Source of the DNA: JAAXGX01 sp965203565
GTDB lineage: Bacteria > Acidobacteriota > Vicinamibacteria > Vicinamibacterales > UBA8438
Assembly: GCA_965203565.1 (NCBI GenBank)
Contig: OZ241896.1
Location: 1,860,001-1,924,000 of the forward strand
DNA length: 64,000 nt
Direction: 5' to 3'
A program made the position numbers and the translations under genes. This document shows, in pieces, positions 40,827-50,484 of the stretch; within the stretch, counting starts at the first letter, position 1, and each line of letters opens with the position of its first letter. The notes under the pieces are model-generated. The model did not search any database and had not been told where the DNA came from. It was given only the letters and a program-made list of their open reading frames with translations.

Positions 40827-43800
40827 ATGGCGACTCCGACAACCGGCAACGACCTGCTTACGGGCACTCCTGGAAACGACACACTGAACGGCCTGGCCGG
40901 CAACGACACGCTGAAGGGCGGCGGCGGTGCGGACGTTCTGGACGGCGGTCCCGGCCTGGACGTGTTGAGCTACCGGGGGTCGCCCCGCGCGGTGACGGTG
41001 GATCTGTCGGGCACGGGGCAAACGGCGTCCGGTGCGGGGAGCCATGCGGACGGCGACACGATCAGGAATTTCGAGCGGGTGTACGGCTCGGAGCACGCCG
41101 ACAGTCTGACGGGCGACTCGGGTCCCAACGAGTTGGTGGGGTGGGGCGGCCGCGACACGCTGAGCGGCGGCGCGGGCAACGACACGCTGCAAGGCGGCGC
41201 GGGGGCGGATGAGCTGGACGGCGGCGTCGCCGGCCGGGACGTGTTGAACTACAAAGGGTCGCCCCGCGCGGTGACGGTGAACCTCAAAACGAACACGGTG
41301 TCCGGTGAGGGGAGTCATGCGGACGGCGACACGATCAAAAATTTCGAGCGGGTGTACGGCTCGAACTCGAAGGAGCACGGCGACAGGCTGACGGGCGACG
41401 ATGAGAACAACGAGCTGGTGGGGTGGGACGGCGCCGATACGCTGAGCGGCGGCTTGGGCAACGACACGCTACAAGGCGGCGCGGGGCGAGATAGCCTGGA
41501 CGGGGGTGTCGCCGGCCAGGACGTGGTGAGCTACCGCGGTTCGGACGCCCGCGTGAGGGTGATCCTCTCCGAGGGGACTGACGGAACGGCGTCCGGCGGC
41601 CATGCGCAGGGCGACACGATCAGCGGGTTCGAGAACGTCATCGGTTCGGAGTACAACGACTTGCTGAGGGGCGACTCGGGTCCCAACGAGCTGAAGGGCT
41701 TCGGCGGCAACGACAGGTTGGTCGGCGACGCCGGCGCCGACACGCTGCGAGGCGGTGAGGGCAATGACAACATCAGTGGCGGGGCCGATGGTGACTACCT
41801 GGATGGCGGGAACGGCAACGACAGGCTGGACTACTCCCGGTCGAATGACAAGGTGACGGTTAACTTGGCCACCAAGGCGGCGTTCGGGGGCCATGCGGAA
41901 GGCGACACGATCAAGGGGTTCGAAAACGTCTTCGGTTCGGGGGGGGTGCGCCAGCTGGCGGAGTCGTACCCCGACCAAAACCTCAGGTTCGCTGACCATT
42001 TGACGGGCAACTCGGGGGACAACTACCTGAGGGGTCGCCGCGGCGACGACACGCTGAGGGGCGGAGATGGGCACGATACGCTCATAGGCGACCCCGGGAG
42101 CGACCACCTTTATGGTGAAGATGGCAATGACATGCTCATGGGTCAAAACCAGAATGACAGTCTCTACGGTGGAGACGGCGATGACACGCTCGGTGGCGGT
42201 GTGGGGGCGGACAGTTTGGATGGGGGGGATGGTGTGGACACGGTGAGCTACGACAGTTCCACCTATGGCGCGATTCCCGCAGTCTTGCCCGCCGGCGTGA
42301 CGGTGGACCTGTCCCCGCGCACGGGGCAAACGGCGTCCGGCGGCCATGCGCAAGGCGACACGATCAGCAAGTTCGAGAACGTCATCGGTTCGGAGTACGG
42401 CGACGCGCTGACGGGCGACTCGGGTCCCAACGAGCTGAAGGGCCTCGGCGGCAACGATACGCTGACGGGCGGCGGCGGCGCCGATACGCTGAGCGGCGGC
42501 GTGGGCAACGACACGCTACAAGGCGGCGCGGGGCGAGATAGCCTGGACGGGGGTGTCGCCGGCCAGGACGTGGTGAGCTACCGCGGTTCGGACGCCCGCG
42601 TGAGGGTGATCCTCTCCGAGGGGACTGACGGAACGGCGTCCGGCGGCCATGCGCAGGGCGACACGATCAGCGGGTTCGAGAACGTCATCGGTTCGGAGTA
42701 CAGCGACTTGCTGAGGGGCGACTCGGGTCCCAACGAGCTGAAGGGCCTCGGCGGCAACGACAGGTTGGTCGGCGACGCCGGCGCCGACACGCTGCGAGGC
42801 GGTGAGGGCAATGACGACATCAGTGGCGGGGCCGATGGTGACTACCTGGATGGCGGGAACGGCAACGACAGGCTGGACTACTCCCGGTCGAATGACAAGG
42901 TGACGGTTAACTTGGCCACCAAGGCGGCGTTCGGGGGCCATGCGGAAGGCGACACGATCAAGGGGTTCGAAAACGTCTTCGGTTCGGGGGGGGTGCGCCA
43001 GCTGGCGGAGTCGTACCCCGACCAAAACCTCAGGTTCGCTGACCATTTGACGGGCAACTCGGGGGACAACTACCTGAGGGGTCGCCGCGGCGACGACACG
43101 CTGAGGGGCGGAGATGGGCACGATACGCTCATAGGCGACCCCGGGAGCGACCACCTTTATGGTGAAGATGGCAATGACATGCTCATGGGTCAAAACCAGA
43201 ATGACAGTCTCTACGGTGGAGACGGCGATGACACGCTCGGTGGCGGTGTGGGGGCGGACAGTTTGGATGGGGGGGATGGTGTGGACACGGTGAGCTACGA
43301 CAGTTCCACCTATGGCGCGATTCCCGCAGTCTTGCCCGCCGGCGTGACGGTGGACCTGTCCCCGCGCACGGGGCAAACGGCGTCCGGCGGCCATGCGCAA
43401 GGCGACACGATCAGCAAGTTCGAGAACGTCATCGGTTCGGAGTACGGCGACGCGCTGACGGGCGACTCGGGTCCCAACGAGCTGAAGGGCCTCGGCGGCA
43501 ACGATACGCTGACGGGCGGCGGCGGCGCCGATACGCTGAGCGGCGGCGTGGGGAAAGACGATTTGAAGGGCGACGGCGGTGCCGACACGCTCAACGGCGG
43601 CGCGGGGCAGGACACGCTGGCCGGCGGCGGCGGGAAGGACACGTTCGTGTTCTCGGCGGCGGCCGATTCGCCGCCCACGGCGCCGGACACGATCTACGGC
43701 TTCTCGTCATCGTCAACGGGTAACGACGACAACGAGGACCATCTCCATCTGTCCGCCCTCGCGGAGGAGTTGAGTTTCATCGAGAACGAGAACGGCGCGT

Positions 43801-43982
43801 TCGATGGCGCGGCGGGTCAGGGCCAGGTGCGCTACGTGCACAAGACGTCGGGGTCGGGGTCAGATGTGTCGGAGTACACGGACGTGGAGGTGGACGTGAA
43901 CGGGAACGGGTCGGCCGACTTCGTGGTGCGACTGTTCGGCGACCACTACGACTTGGCCGCCGGTGACTTCATACTGACCTGA
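40827..43982 (+). CDS. RTX4: RTX-repeat secreted protein, intact
   Basis: The longest uninterrupted RTX gene, 1051 aa. It begins MATPTTGNDLLTGTPGNDTL, with two extra residues compared with its paralogues, behind GAGGAGAAAACGACC. A 1047-bp in-frame duplication (about 41450-43543) fills the centre, with a distinctive RQLAESYPDQNLRFADHL module and SYDSSTYGAIPAVLPAGV segment in each copy. The C-terminal block diverges more than in the others (DTIYGFSSSSTGNDDNEDHL, HKTSGSGSDVSEYTDVEV) yet keeps FVVRLFGDHYDLAAGDFILT, where it ends. Function as a calcium-binding exported protein is inferred as for RTX2. Confidence 0.9.
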   Translation: MATPTTGNDLLTGTPGNDTLNGLAGNDTLKGGGGADVLDGGPGLDVLSYRGSPRAVTVDLSGTGQTASGAGSHADGDTIRNFERVYGSEHADSLTGDSGPNELVGWGGRDTLSGGAGNDTLQGGAGADELDGGVAGRDVLNYKGSPRAVTVNLKTNTVSGEGSHADGDTIKNFERVYGSNSKEHGDRLTGDDENNELVGWDGADTLSGGLGNDTLQGGAGRDSLDGGVAGQDVVSYRGSDARVRVILSEGTDGTASGGHAQGDTISGFENVIGSEYNDLLRGDSGPNELKGFGGNDRLVGDAGADTLRGGEGNDNISGGADGDYLDGGNGNDRLDYSRSNDKVTVNLATKAAFGGHAEGDTIKGFENVFGSGGVRQLAESYPDQNLRFADHLTGNSGDNYLRGRRGDDTLRGGDGHDTLIGDPGSDHLYGEDGNDMLMGQNQNDSLYGGDGDDTLGGGVGADSLDGGDGVDTVSYDSSTYGAIPAVLPAGVTVDLSPRTGQTASGGHAQGDTISKFENVIGSEYGDALTGDSGPNELKGLGGNDTLTGGGGADTLSGGVGNDTLQGGAGRDSLDGGVAGQDVVSYRGSDARVRVILSEGTDGTASGGHAQGDTISGFENVIGSEYSDLLRGDSGPNELKGLGGNDRLVGDAGADTLRGGEGNDDISGGADGDYLDGGNGNDRLDYSRSNDKVTVNLATKAAFGGHAEGDTIKGFENVFGSGGVRQLAESYPDQNLRFADHLTGNSGDNYLRGRRGDDTLRGGDGHDTLIGDPGSDHLYGEDGNDMLMGQNQNDSLYGGDGDDTLGGGVGADSLDGGDGVDTVSYDSSTYGAIPAVLPAGVTVDLSPRTGQTASGGHAQGDTISKFENVIGSEYGDALTGDSGPNELKGLGGNDTLTGGGGADTLSGGVGKDDLKGDGGADTLNGGAGQDTLAGGGGKDTFVFSAAADSPPTAPDTIYGFSSSSTGNDDNEDHLHLSALAEELSFIENENGAFDGAAGQGQVRYVHKTSGSGSDVSEYTDVEVDVNGNGSADFVVRLFGDHYDLAAGDFILT

Positions 43983-44003
43983 TCGCGCCCGTTTTCCGAT
44001 CGC

Positions 44004-44049
44004 CCGGCCCTGTCCGCTCCCCTTTGCACGCCGGGGGGCGGCGGGGCCG
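44004..44049 (+). terminator. Stem-loop after RTX4
   Basis: CCGGCCC...CCGCTCCCC pairs with GGGGGGCGG...GGGGCCG, followed by AATTCTTT. Confidence 0.5.
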
Positions 44050-44202
44050 AATTCTTTCCGGTGGCTCAGCGATTCCGCCCCCGGACCGGATGGCGTCGCG
44101 CCGACGTGTCCTGAACCGTGTATGATTGAGTCTCTGCTGTAGCGGTGCGCCCCGCGCGGCGCGCTCGCAGCGTCCGCGCGAGGGCCTGCAGGAGGCGGCG
44201 AC

Positions 44203-44412
44203 ATGGAGCTTCTGACCCTGGCCGGGATCAACGTCACCGTCGCCGTCGCGTTCGCGGCCTTCCTCCGGCGCCAGAACGCGGCTCTCGCGCAGCGGTTCGA
44301 GGCTTTCAGTCAGGACATCACCGGGACGATCACCGGGATCGATCGGCGCTTGGCGCGGCTGGAAGGCTGGATCGAACGCGGCCGCGGCGGGCATTCTCCA
44401 GATCAGACCTGA
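44203..44412 (+). CDS. Cassette-associated 69-aa single-helix membrane protein (copy 4)
   Basis: Matches copies 1 and 2 apart from one or two residues in the charged tail (LEGWIERGRGGHSPDQT). The ribosome-binding site is AGGAGG and the base before the ATG context differs (GCGACATGG rather than GCGTCATGG). Confidence 0.7.
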   Translation: MELLTLAGINVTVAVAFAAFLRRQNAALAQRFEAFSQDITGTITGIDRRLARLEGWIERGRGGHSPDQT

Positions 44413-44436
44413 CCGCCTGTCCCCGACAGGTTGTGC

Positions 44437-44466
44437 TTGACAGCCCGATGAAAGTGCGTATAGGAT
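44437..44466 (+). promoter_or_regulatory. Cassette 5 promoter
   Basis: TTGACA (44437-44442), 18-nt spacer of the cassette 3 variant type, TAGGAT (44461-44466). Confidence 0.75.
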
Positions 44467-44474
44467 TCGCGCCC

Positions 44475-44594
44475 ATGACCGGCGCGCGTCTCCTCGTTTC
44501 CTCGGTCTCGTCTCGTCTCGTCTCGTCTCGTCTCGTCTCGTCTCGTCTCGTCTCGTCTCGTCTCGTCTCGTCTCGTCTCGTCTCGATTTTCTAG
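44475..44594 (+). CDS. Cassette 5 pentanucleotide-repeat leader peptide (39 aa)
   Basis: Sixteen TCTCG units giving five SSRLV repeats, with the same start and SIF-TAG end as the others. Confidence 0.6.
   Translation: MTGARLLVSSVSSRLVSSRLVSSRLVSSRLVSSRLVSIF
44506..44585 (+). repeat. (TCTCG)16 microsatellite
   Basis: Sixteen perfect units. Confidence 0.97.
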
Positions 44595-44807
44595 CGCCTA
44601 TCACAAATTCACGCGTCGCGCAAGCGAAGCACTTTCGCCTGCGGACGCCACCGCTGCGCCTGCCCGCGCCGCGGCCGCTCCCGGCGGCCGTCCGCGCCAT
44701 CCGTCCGTTCGTTCGAGAGCGGGCCCGGCTCTCCTGCCGGCGCGGGGGATTCTGCACGTTCGCGTAAACCTGACGGAATGCAACGCTCTTGAAAAGGAGG
44801 AACAACC

Positions 44808-47327
44808 ATGGCAACGACTGGCAACGACCTGCTTACGGGCACTTCCGGCCGCGACACGCTGAGCGGCGGCGCGGGCAAAGACACGCTGAAGGGCAGCGGC
44901 GGTGCGGACGTTCTGGACGGCGGCGCCGGCGACCGGGATTTGTTGAGCTACCGGGGGTCGCCCCGCGCGGTGACGGTGGATCTGTCGGGCACGGGGCAAA
45001 CGGCGTCCGGTGAGGGGAGTCATGCGGAAGGCGACACGATCAGGAATTTCGAGCGGGTGTACGGCTCGGAGCACGCCGACAGTCTGACGGGCGACTCGGG
45101 TCCCAACGAGCTGGTGGGGTGGGGCGGCGACGACAAGCTGCGCGGCGGCGCGGGCAACGACACGCTTCAGGGCGGCGCGGGGGCGGATGAGCTGGATGGC
45201 GGCGTCGCCGGCCGGGACGTGTTGAGCTACCGGGGGTCGCCCCGCGCGGTGACGGTGGACCTGTCCGCGGAGGCGGGGCAAACAGCGTCCGGTCCGGAGG
45301 GGAGTCATGCGCGCAATGACAAGATCGAGAATTTCGAGCGGGTCTACGGTTCGGAGCAGGGCGACAGCCTGACGGGCGACTCGGGGAACAACGAGCTGCA
45401 GGGCTTCGGCGACGGCGACACGCTGAGCGGCGGCGCGGGCAACGACACGCTGGAAGGGGGCGCGGGGGCGGACAGCCTGGTCGGGGGCGCCGCCGGCCGG
45501 GATGTGGTGAGCTACCGGCAGTCGAACGCCGGCGTGACGGTGGATCTGTCGGGCACGGGGCAAACGGCGTCCGGGGGCCATGCGAGCGACGGCGCGCAGA
45601 ACGACACGATCAGCGGATTCGAGCGGGTGTACGGCTCGGACCACCGCGACACGCTGACGGGCGATGGTGGGAACAACGAGCTGCAGGGCTTCGGCGGCCA
45701 CGACAAGCTCTATGGTGGAGGTGGTGCCGACACGCTGAGCGGCGGTGCGGACGGCGACGAGCTCACGGGCGGCGCGGGGGCGGATGAGCTGGATGGCGGC
45801 GCTGGTTGGGACTGGTTGAGCTACCGGGATTCGCCCCATGCGGTGACGGTGGACCTGTCGGGCACGGAGCAAACGGCGTCCGGTCCGGAGGGGAGTCATG
45901 CGGACGGCGACACGATCAGGAATTTCGAGGCCATCCGAGGCTCGGCCTACGACGATGAGTTGACGGGCGATGAGGGGTTCAACTTTCTAAGAGGCGCCCC
46001 AGGCGACGACACGCTCCGGGGCGGGGACGGAAATGACGTTCTCGTAGGCCATCAGGGGGACGACGAGCTCCATGGTGGGGGCGACAACGACCTTCTCCAT
46101 GGCCGTGAGGAATCTGACACGCTCTATGGTGGAGGTGGCGCCGACACGCTGAGCGGCGGTGCGGACGGCGACGAGCTCACGGGCGGCGCGGGGGCGGATG
46201 AGCTGGATGGCGGCGCTGGTTGGGACTGGTTGAGCTACCGGGATTCGCCCCATGCGGTGACGGTGGACCTGTCGGGCACGGAGCAAACGGCGTCCGGTCC
46301 GGAGGGGAGTCATGCGGACGGCGACACGATCAGGAATTTCGAGGCCATCCGAGGCTCGGCCTACGACGATGAGTTGACGGGCGATGAGGGGTTCAACTTT
46401 CTAAGAGGCGCCCCAGGCGACGACACGCTCCGGGGCGGGGACGGAAATGACGTTCTCGTAGGCCATCAGGGAGACGATGAGCTCCATGGTGGGAGCGACA
46501 ACGACCTTCTCCATGGCCGTGAGGAATCTGACACGCTCTATGGTGGAAGTGGTAACGACACGCTCGCAGGCCATCAGGGGAATGACAAGCTCGATGGTGG
46601 GGGCGACAGTGACACGCTGAGCGGCGGTGAGGGGGCGGACAGCTTGGTTGGAGGGCTGGGCCTGGACACGGTAAGCTACGAATGGTCGGACGCCGGCGTG
46701 ACGGTTGATTTGTCCCCGAGGACGGGGCAAACGGCGTCCGGCGGGCACGCGGAAGGCGACACGATCAGCGGGTTCGAGAACGTCACCGGCTCGAATGAGC
46801 ACGCCGACGAACTGACGGGCGACTCGGGCCCCAACGAGCTGCAGGGCCTCGGCGGCGGCGACGAGCTGAAGGGCGGCGCCGGCGACGACACGCTCAACGG
46901 TGGCGCGGGGGCGGACAAGCTGACCGGCGGCGGCGGGAAGGACACGTTCGTGTTCTCGTCAGCGGCCGATTCGACGTCCACGGCATGGGACACGATCGAC
47001 GACTTCGTGTCGTTAGCGTTGGCGTCGTCAAGGGAGGACGACGAGGACAACGACCCGGACCAGCTCGATCTGTCCGCCCTCGCGGAGGAGACGTTGACGT
47101 TCATTCGCGGGGATGTGTTCGACGACGACGACGGCACGGCGGGCCAAGTGCGCTACGTGCATGGGACGGACACGGCGTCGGATCAGAAGTACACGGACGT
47201 GCAGGTGGACGTGGACGGGGACAATGTGCATGACTTCATGGTGCGGCTGCTCGGCGCCCACCACAACTTGGCCGCCGGCGACTTCATACTGACCAAACTG
47301 ACCGACGACGACGTCACACTGATCTGA
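44808..47327 (+). CDS. RTX5: RTX-repeat secreted protein, intact
   Basis: An 839-aa RTX-only protein. The ribosome-binding site AAGGAGGA precedes the ATG. The N-terminal block matches RTX3 and RTX6 almost exactly (GAGDRDLLSYRGSPRAV). The internal duplication is the shortest of the six, 414 bp (about 45710-46537), containing GAGWDWLSYRDSPHAV and DDELTGDEGFNFLRGAPGDD. The C-terminus has DTFVFSSAADSTSTAWDTI, FMVRLLGAHHNLAAGDFIL and TKLTDDDVTLI. Two further stretches of 7-9 tandem nonapeptides would form parallel beta-rolls when calcium is bound. Confidence 0.9.
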   Translation: MATTGNDLLTGTSGRDTLSGGAGKDTLKGSGGADVLDGGAGDRDLLSYRGSPRAVTVDLSGTGQTASGEGSHAEGDTIRNFERVYGSEHADSLTGDSGPNELVGWGGDDKLRGGAGNDTLQGGAGADELDGGVAGRDVLSYRGSPRAVTVDLSAEAGQTASGPEGSHARNDKIENFERVYGSEQGDSLTGDSGNNELQGFGDGDTLSGGAGNDTLEGGAGADSLVGGAAGRDVVSYRQSNAGVTVDLSGTGQTASGGHASDGAQNDTISGFERVYGSDHRDTLTGDGGNNELQGFGGHDKLYGGGGADTLSGGADGDELTGGAGADELDGGAGWDWLSYRDSPHAVTVDLSGTEQTASGPEGSHADGDTIRNFEAIRGSAYDDELTGDEGFNFLRGAPGDDTLRGGDGNDVLVGHQGDDELHGGGDNDLLHGREESDTLYGGGGADTLSGGADGDELTGGAGADELDGGAGWDWLSYRDSPHAVTVDLSGTEQTASGPEGSHADGDTIRNFEAIRGSAYDDELTGDEGFNFLRGAPGDDTLRGGDGNDVLVGHQGDDELHGGSDNDLLHGREESDTLYGGSGNDTLAGHQGNDKLDGGGDSDTLSGGEGADSLVGGLGLDTVSYEWSDAGVTVDLSPRTGQTASGGHAEGDTISGFENVTGSNEHADELTGDSGPNELQGLGGGDELKGGAGDDTLNGGAGADKLTGGGGKDTFVFSSAADSTSTAWDTIDDFVSLALASSREDDEDNDPDQLDLSALAEETLTFIRGDVFDDDDGTAGQVRYVHGTDTASDQKYTDVQVDVDGDNVHDFMVRLLGAHHNLAAGDFILTKLTDDDVTLI

Positions 47328-47348
47328 TCGCGCCCGTTTTCCGGTCGT

Positions 47349-47395
47349 CCGGCCCTGTCCGCTCCCCTTTGCACGCCGGGGAGCGGCGGGGCCGG
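47349..47395 (+). terminator. Stem-loop after RTX5
   Basis: The clearest copy: CCGGCCC-TGT-CCGCTCCCC, loop TTTGCACGCC, then GGGGAGCGG-C-GGGGCCGG, with nine perfect inner pairs, followed by ATTCTTT. Confidence 0.55.
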
Positions 47396-47547
47396 ATTCT
47401 TTCCGGTGGATCAGCGATTCCGATCCCGGCCCGGATGGCGTCGCGCCGACGTGTCCTGAACCGTGTATGAGAGAATCTCTGCCGTAGCGGTGCGACCCGC
47501 GCGGCGCACTCGCAGCGTCCGCGCGAGGGCCTGCAGGAGGCGGCGTC

Positions 47548-47757
47548 ATGGAGCTTCTGACCCTGGCCGGGATCAACGTCACCGTCGCCGTCGCGTTCGC
47601 GGCCTTCCTCCGGCGCCAGAACGCGGCTCTCGCGCAGCGGTTCGAGGCTTTCAGCCGGGACATCACCGGGACGATCACCGGAATCGATCGGCGCTTGGCG
47701 CGACTGGAAGTCTGGATCGAACGCAGCCGCGGTGGGCATTTTCCGGATCAGGCCTGA
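47548..47757 (+). CDS. Cassette-associated 69-aa single-helix membrane protein (copy 5)
   Basis: Same helix and amphipathic segment; tail LEVWIERSRGGHFPDQA. This is the last copy, since no equivalent follows RTX6. Confidence 0.7.
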   Translation: MELLTLAGINVTVAVAFAAFLRRQNAALAQRFEAFSRDITGTITGIDRRLARLEVWIERSRGGHFPDQA

Positions 47758-47780
47758 TCGCCCGTCCCGACAGGTTGTGC

Positions 47781-47810
47781 TTGACATCCCGACGAGAGCG
47801 CGTGTAGGAT
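47781..47810 (+). promoter_or_regulatory. Cassette 6 promoter
   Basis: TTGACA (47781-47786), 18-nt spacer, TAGGAT (47805-47810). Confidence 0.75.
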
Positions 47811-47818
47811 TCGCGCCC

Positions 47819-47893
47819 ATGACCGGCGCGCGTCTCCTCGTTTCCTCGGTCTCGTCTCGTCTCGTCTCGTCTCGTCTCGTCTCGATTTTCTAG
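47819..47893 (+). CDS. Cassette 6 pentanucleotide-repeat leader peptide (24 aa)
   Basis: The shortest leader, with seven TCTCG units and two SSRLV repeats, keeping the MTGARLL start and the SIF-TAG end. Confidence 0.58.
   Translation: MTGARLLVSSVSSRLVSSRLVSIF
47850..47884 (+). repeat. (TCTCG)7 microsatellite
   Basis: Seven perfect units. Confidence 0.97.
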
Positions 47894-50484
47894 CGCCTAT
47901 CACAAATTCACGCGTCGCGCAAGTGAGCTGCCCTCGCCTGCGGACGCCACCGTTGCGCCTGCCCGCGCCGCGGCCGCTCCTGTCGGCCGTCCGCGCCATC
48001 CGTCCGTTCGTTCGAGAGCGGGCCCGGCCCTCCTGCCGGCGCGGGGATTCTGCACGTTCGCGTAAACCTGACGGAATGAAACGCTCTTGAAGTGGAGGAA
48101 CAACCATGGCAACGACTGGCAACGACCTGCTTACGGGCACTTCCGGCCGCGACACGCTGAGCGGCGGCGCGGGCAAAGACACGCTGAAGGGCAGCGGCGG
48201 TGCGGACGTTCTGGACGGCGGCGCCGGCGACCGGGATTTGTTGAGCTACCGGGGGTCGCCCCGCGCGGTGACGGTGGATCTGTCGGGCACGGGACAAACG
48301 GCGTCCGGTGCGGGGAGCCATGCGGACGGCGACACGATCAGGAATTTCGAGCGGGTGTACGGCTCGGAGCACGCCGACAGTCTGACGGGCGACTCGGGTC
48401 CCAACGAGCTGGTGGGTTGGGGCGGCGACGACAAGCTGAGCGGCGGCGCGGGCAACGACACGCTGCAAGGCGGCGCGGGAGCGGATGAGCTGGACGGCGG
48501 CGTCGCCGGCCGGGACGTGTTGAACTACAAGGGGTCGCCCCGCGCGGTGACGGTGAACCTCAAGACGAACACGGTGTCCGGTGAGGGGAGTCATGCGGAC
48601 GGCGACACGATCAAAAATTTCGAGCGGGTGTACGGCTCGAAGGATCACGGCGACAGCCTGACGGGCGACGATGGGAACAACGAGCTGCAGGGCTTCGGCG
48701 GCCGCGACACGCTGAGCGGCGGCGCGGGCAACGACACGCTGGAAGGGGGCGCGGGGGCGGACAGCTTGGTCGGGGGCGCCGCCGGCCGGGACGTAGTGAG
48801 CTACCGGCAGTCGAACGCCGGCGTGACGGTGGACCTCTCGGGCACGGGGCAAACGGCGTCCGGTGGCCATGCGCAAGACGACACGATCAGCGGGTTCGAG
48901 CGGGTGTACGGCTCGGACCACCGCGACAAGCTGACGGGCGACTCGGGTCCCAATGAGCTGCAGGGCTTCGGCGGCGGCGACCGGCTCTATGGTGGAGGTG
49001 GTGACGACACGCTGCGAGGCGGGGTGGGCAATGACCATCTCCGTGGTGAGGCAGGAGCCGATCTCCTGGATGGAGGTCTCGGCAGTGACTACCTGACCTA
49101 TGACGGTTCGCCCACTGGAGTGAAGGTGGATCTAGCCAGCGGGAGAGCGTCCGGAGGTCATGCGGATGGAGACAAGATCCAGGGTGTCGAGGATGTCCAC
49201 GGCTCGGCCCATGATGATGAGCTGAAGGGCGATGACGGGAACAACCTTCTGAGGGGTCGCAAGGGCGACGACGAGATCTGGGGCAGGGGAGGACATGACC
49301 ATCTCGTAGGCAACACTGGGGAGGACACGCTCCGAGGCGGAAACGGCAATGACCTTCTCAGAGGCAGACAGGACGCGGACGAGCTCCATGGCGAAGGTGG
49401 CGACGACACGTTGTCCGGCGGTGCGGGGGCGGACAAGCTGGATGGGGGTCTGGGAGCGGACACGGTGGATTACTGGGGTTCTGACGCCGGCGTGACGGTG
49501 GATCTGTCCCCGAGGACGGGGCAAACGGCGTCCGGCGGGCACGCGGAAGGCGACACGATCAGCGGGTTCGAGAACGTCACCGGCTCGAATGAGCACGGCG
49601 ACCGTCTGACGGGCGACTCGGGTCCCAATGAGCTGCAGGGCTTCGGCGGCGGCGACCGGCTCTATGGTGGAGGTGGTGACGACACGCTGCGAGGCGGGGT
49701 GGGCAATGACCATCTCCGTGGTGAGGCAGGAGCCGATCTCCTGGATGGAGGTCTCGGCAGTGACTACCTGACCTATGACGGTTCGCCCACTGGAGTGAAG
49801 GTGGATCTAGCCAGCGGGAGAGCGTCCGGAGGTCATGCGGATGGAGACAAGATCCAGGGTGTCGAGGATGTCCACGGCTCGGCCCATGATGATGAGCTGA
49901 AGGGCGATGACGGGAACAACCTTCTGAGGGGTCGCAAGGGCGACGACGAGATCTGGGGCAGGGGAGGACATGACCATCTCGTAGGCAACACTGGGGAGGA
50001 CACGCTCCGAGGCGGAAACGGCAATGACCTTCTCAGAGGCAGACAGGACGCGGACGAGCTCCATGGCGAAGGTGGCGACGACACGTTGTCCGGCGGTGCG
50101 GGGGCGGACAAGCTGGATGGGGGTCTGGGAGCGGACACGGTGGATTACTGGGGTTCTGACGCCGGCGTGACGGTGGATCTGTCCCCGAGGACGGGGCAAA
50201 CGGCGTCCGGCGGGCACGCGGAAGGCGACACGATCAGCGGGTTCGAGAACGTCACCGGCTCGAATGAGCACGGCGACCGTCTGACGGGCGACTCGGGTCC
50301 CAATGAGCTGCAGGGCTTCGGCGGCGGCGACCGGCTCTATGGTGGAGGTGGTGACGACACGCTGCGAGGCGGGGTGGGCAATGACCATCTCCGTGGTGAG
50401 GCAGGAGCCGATCTCCTGGATGGAGGTCTCGGCAGTGACTACCTGACCTATGACGGTTCGCCCACTGGAGTGAAGGTGGATCTA

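Noticed and set aside
27543..47884. TCTCG tracts as CRISPR or as a coding artefact
   Set aside because: They are perfect pentanucleotide repeats with no spacers and no cas genes.
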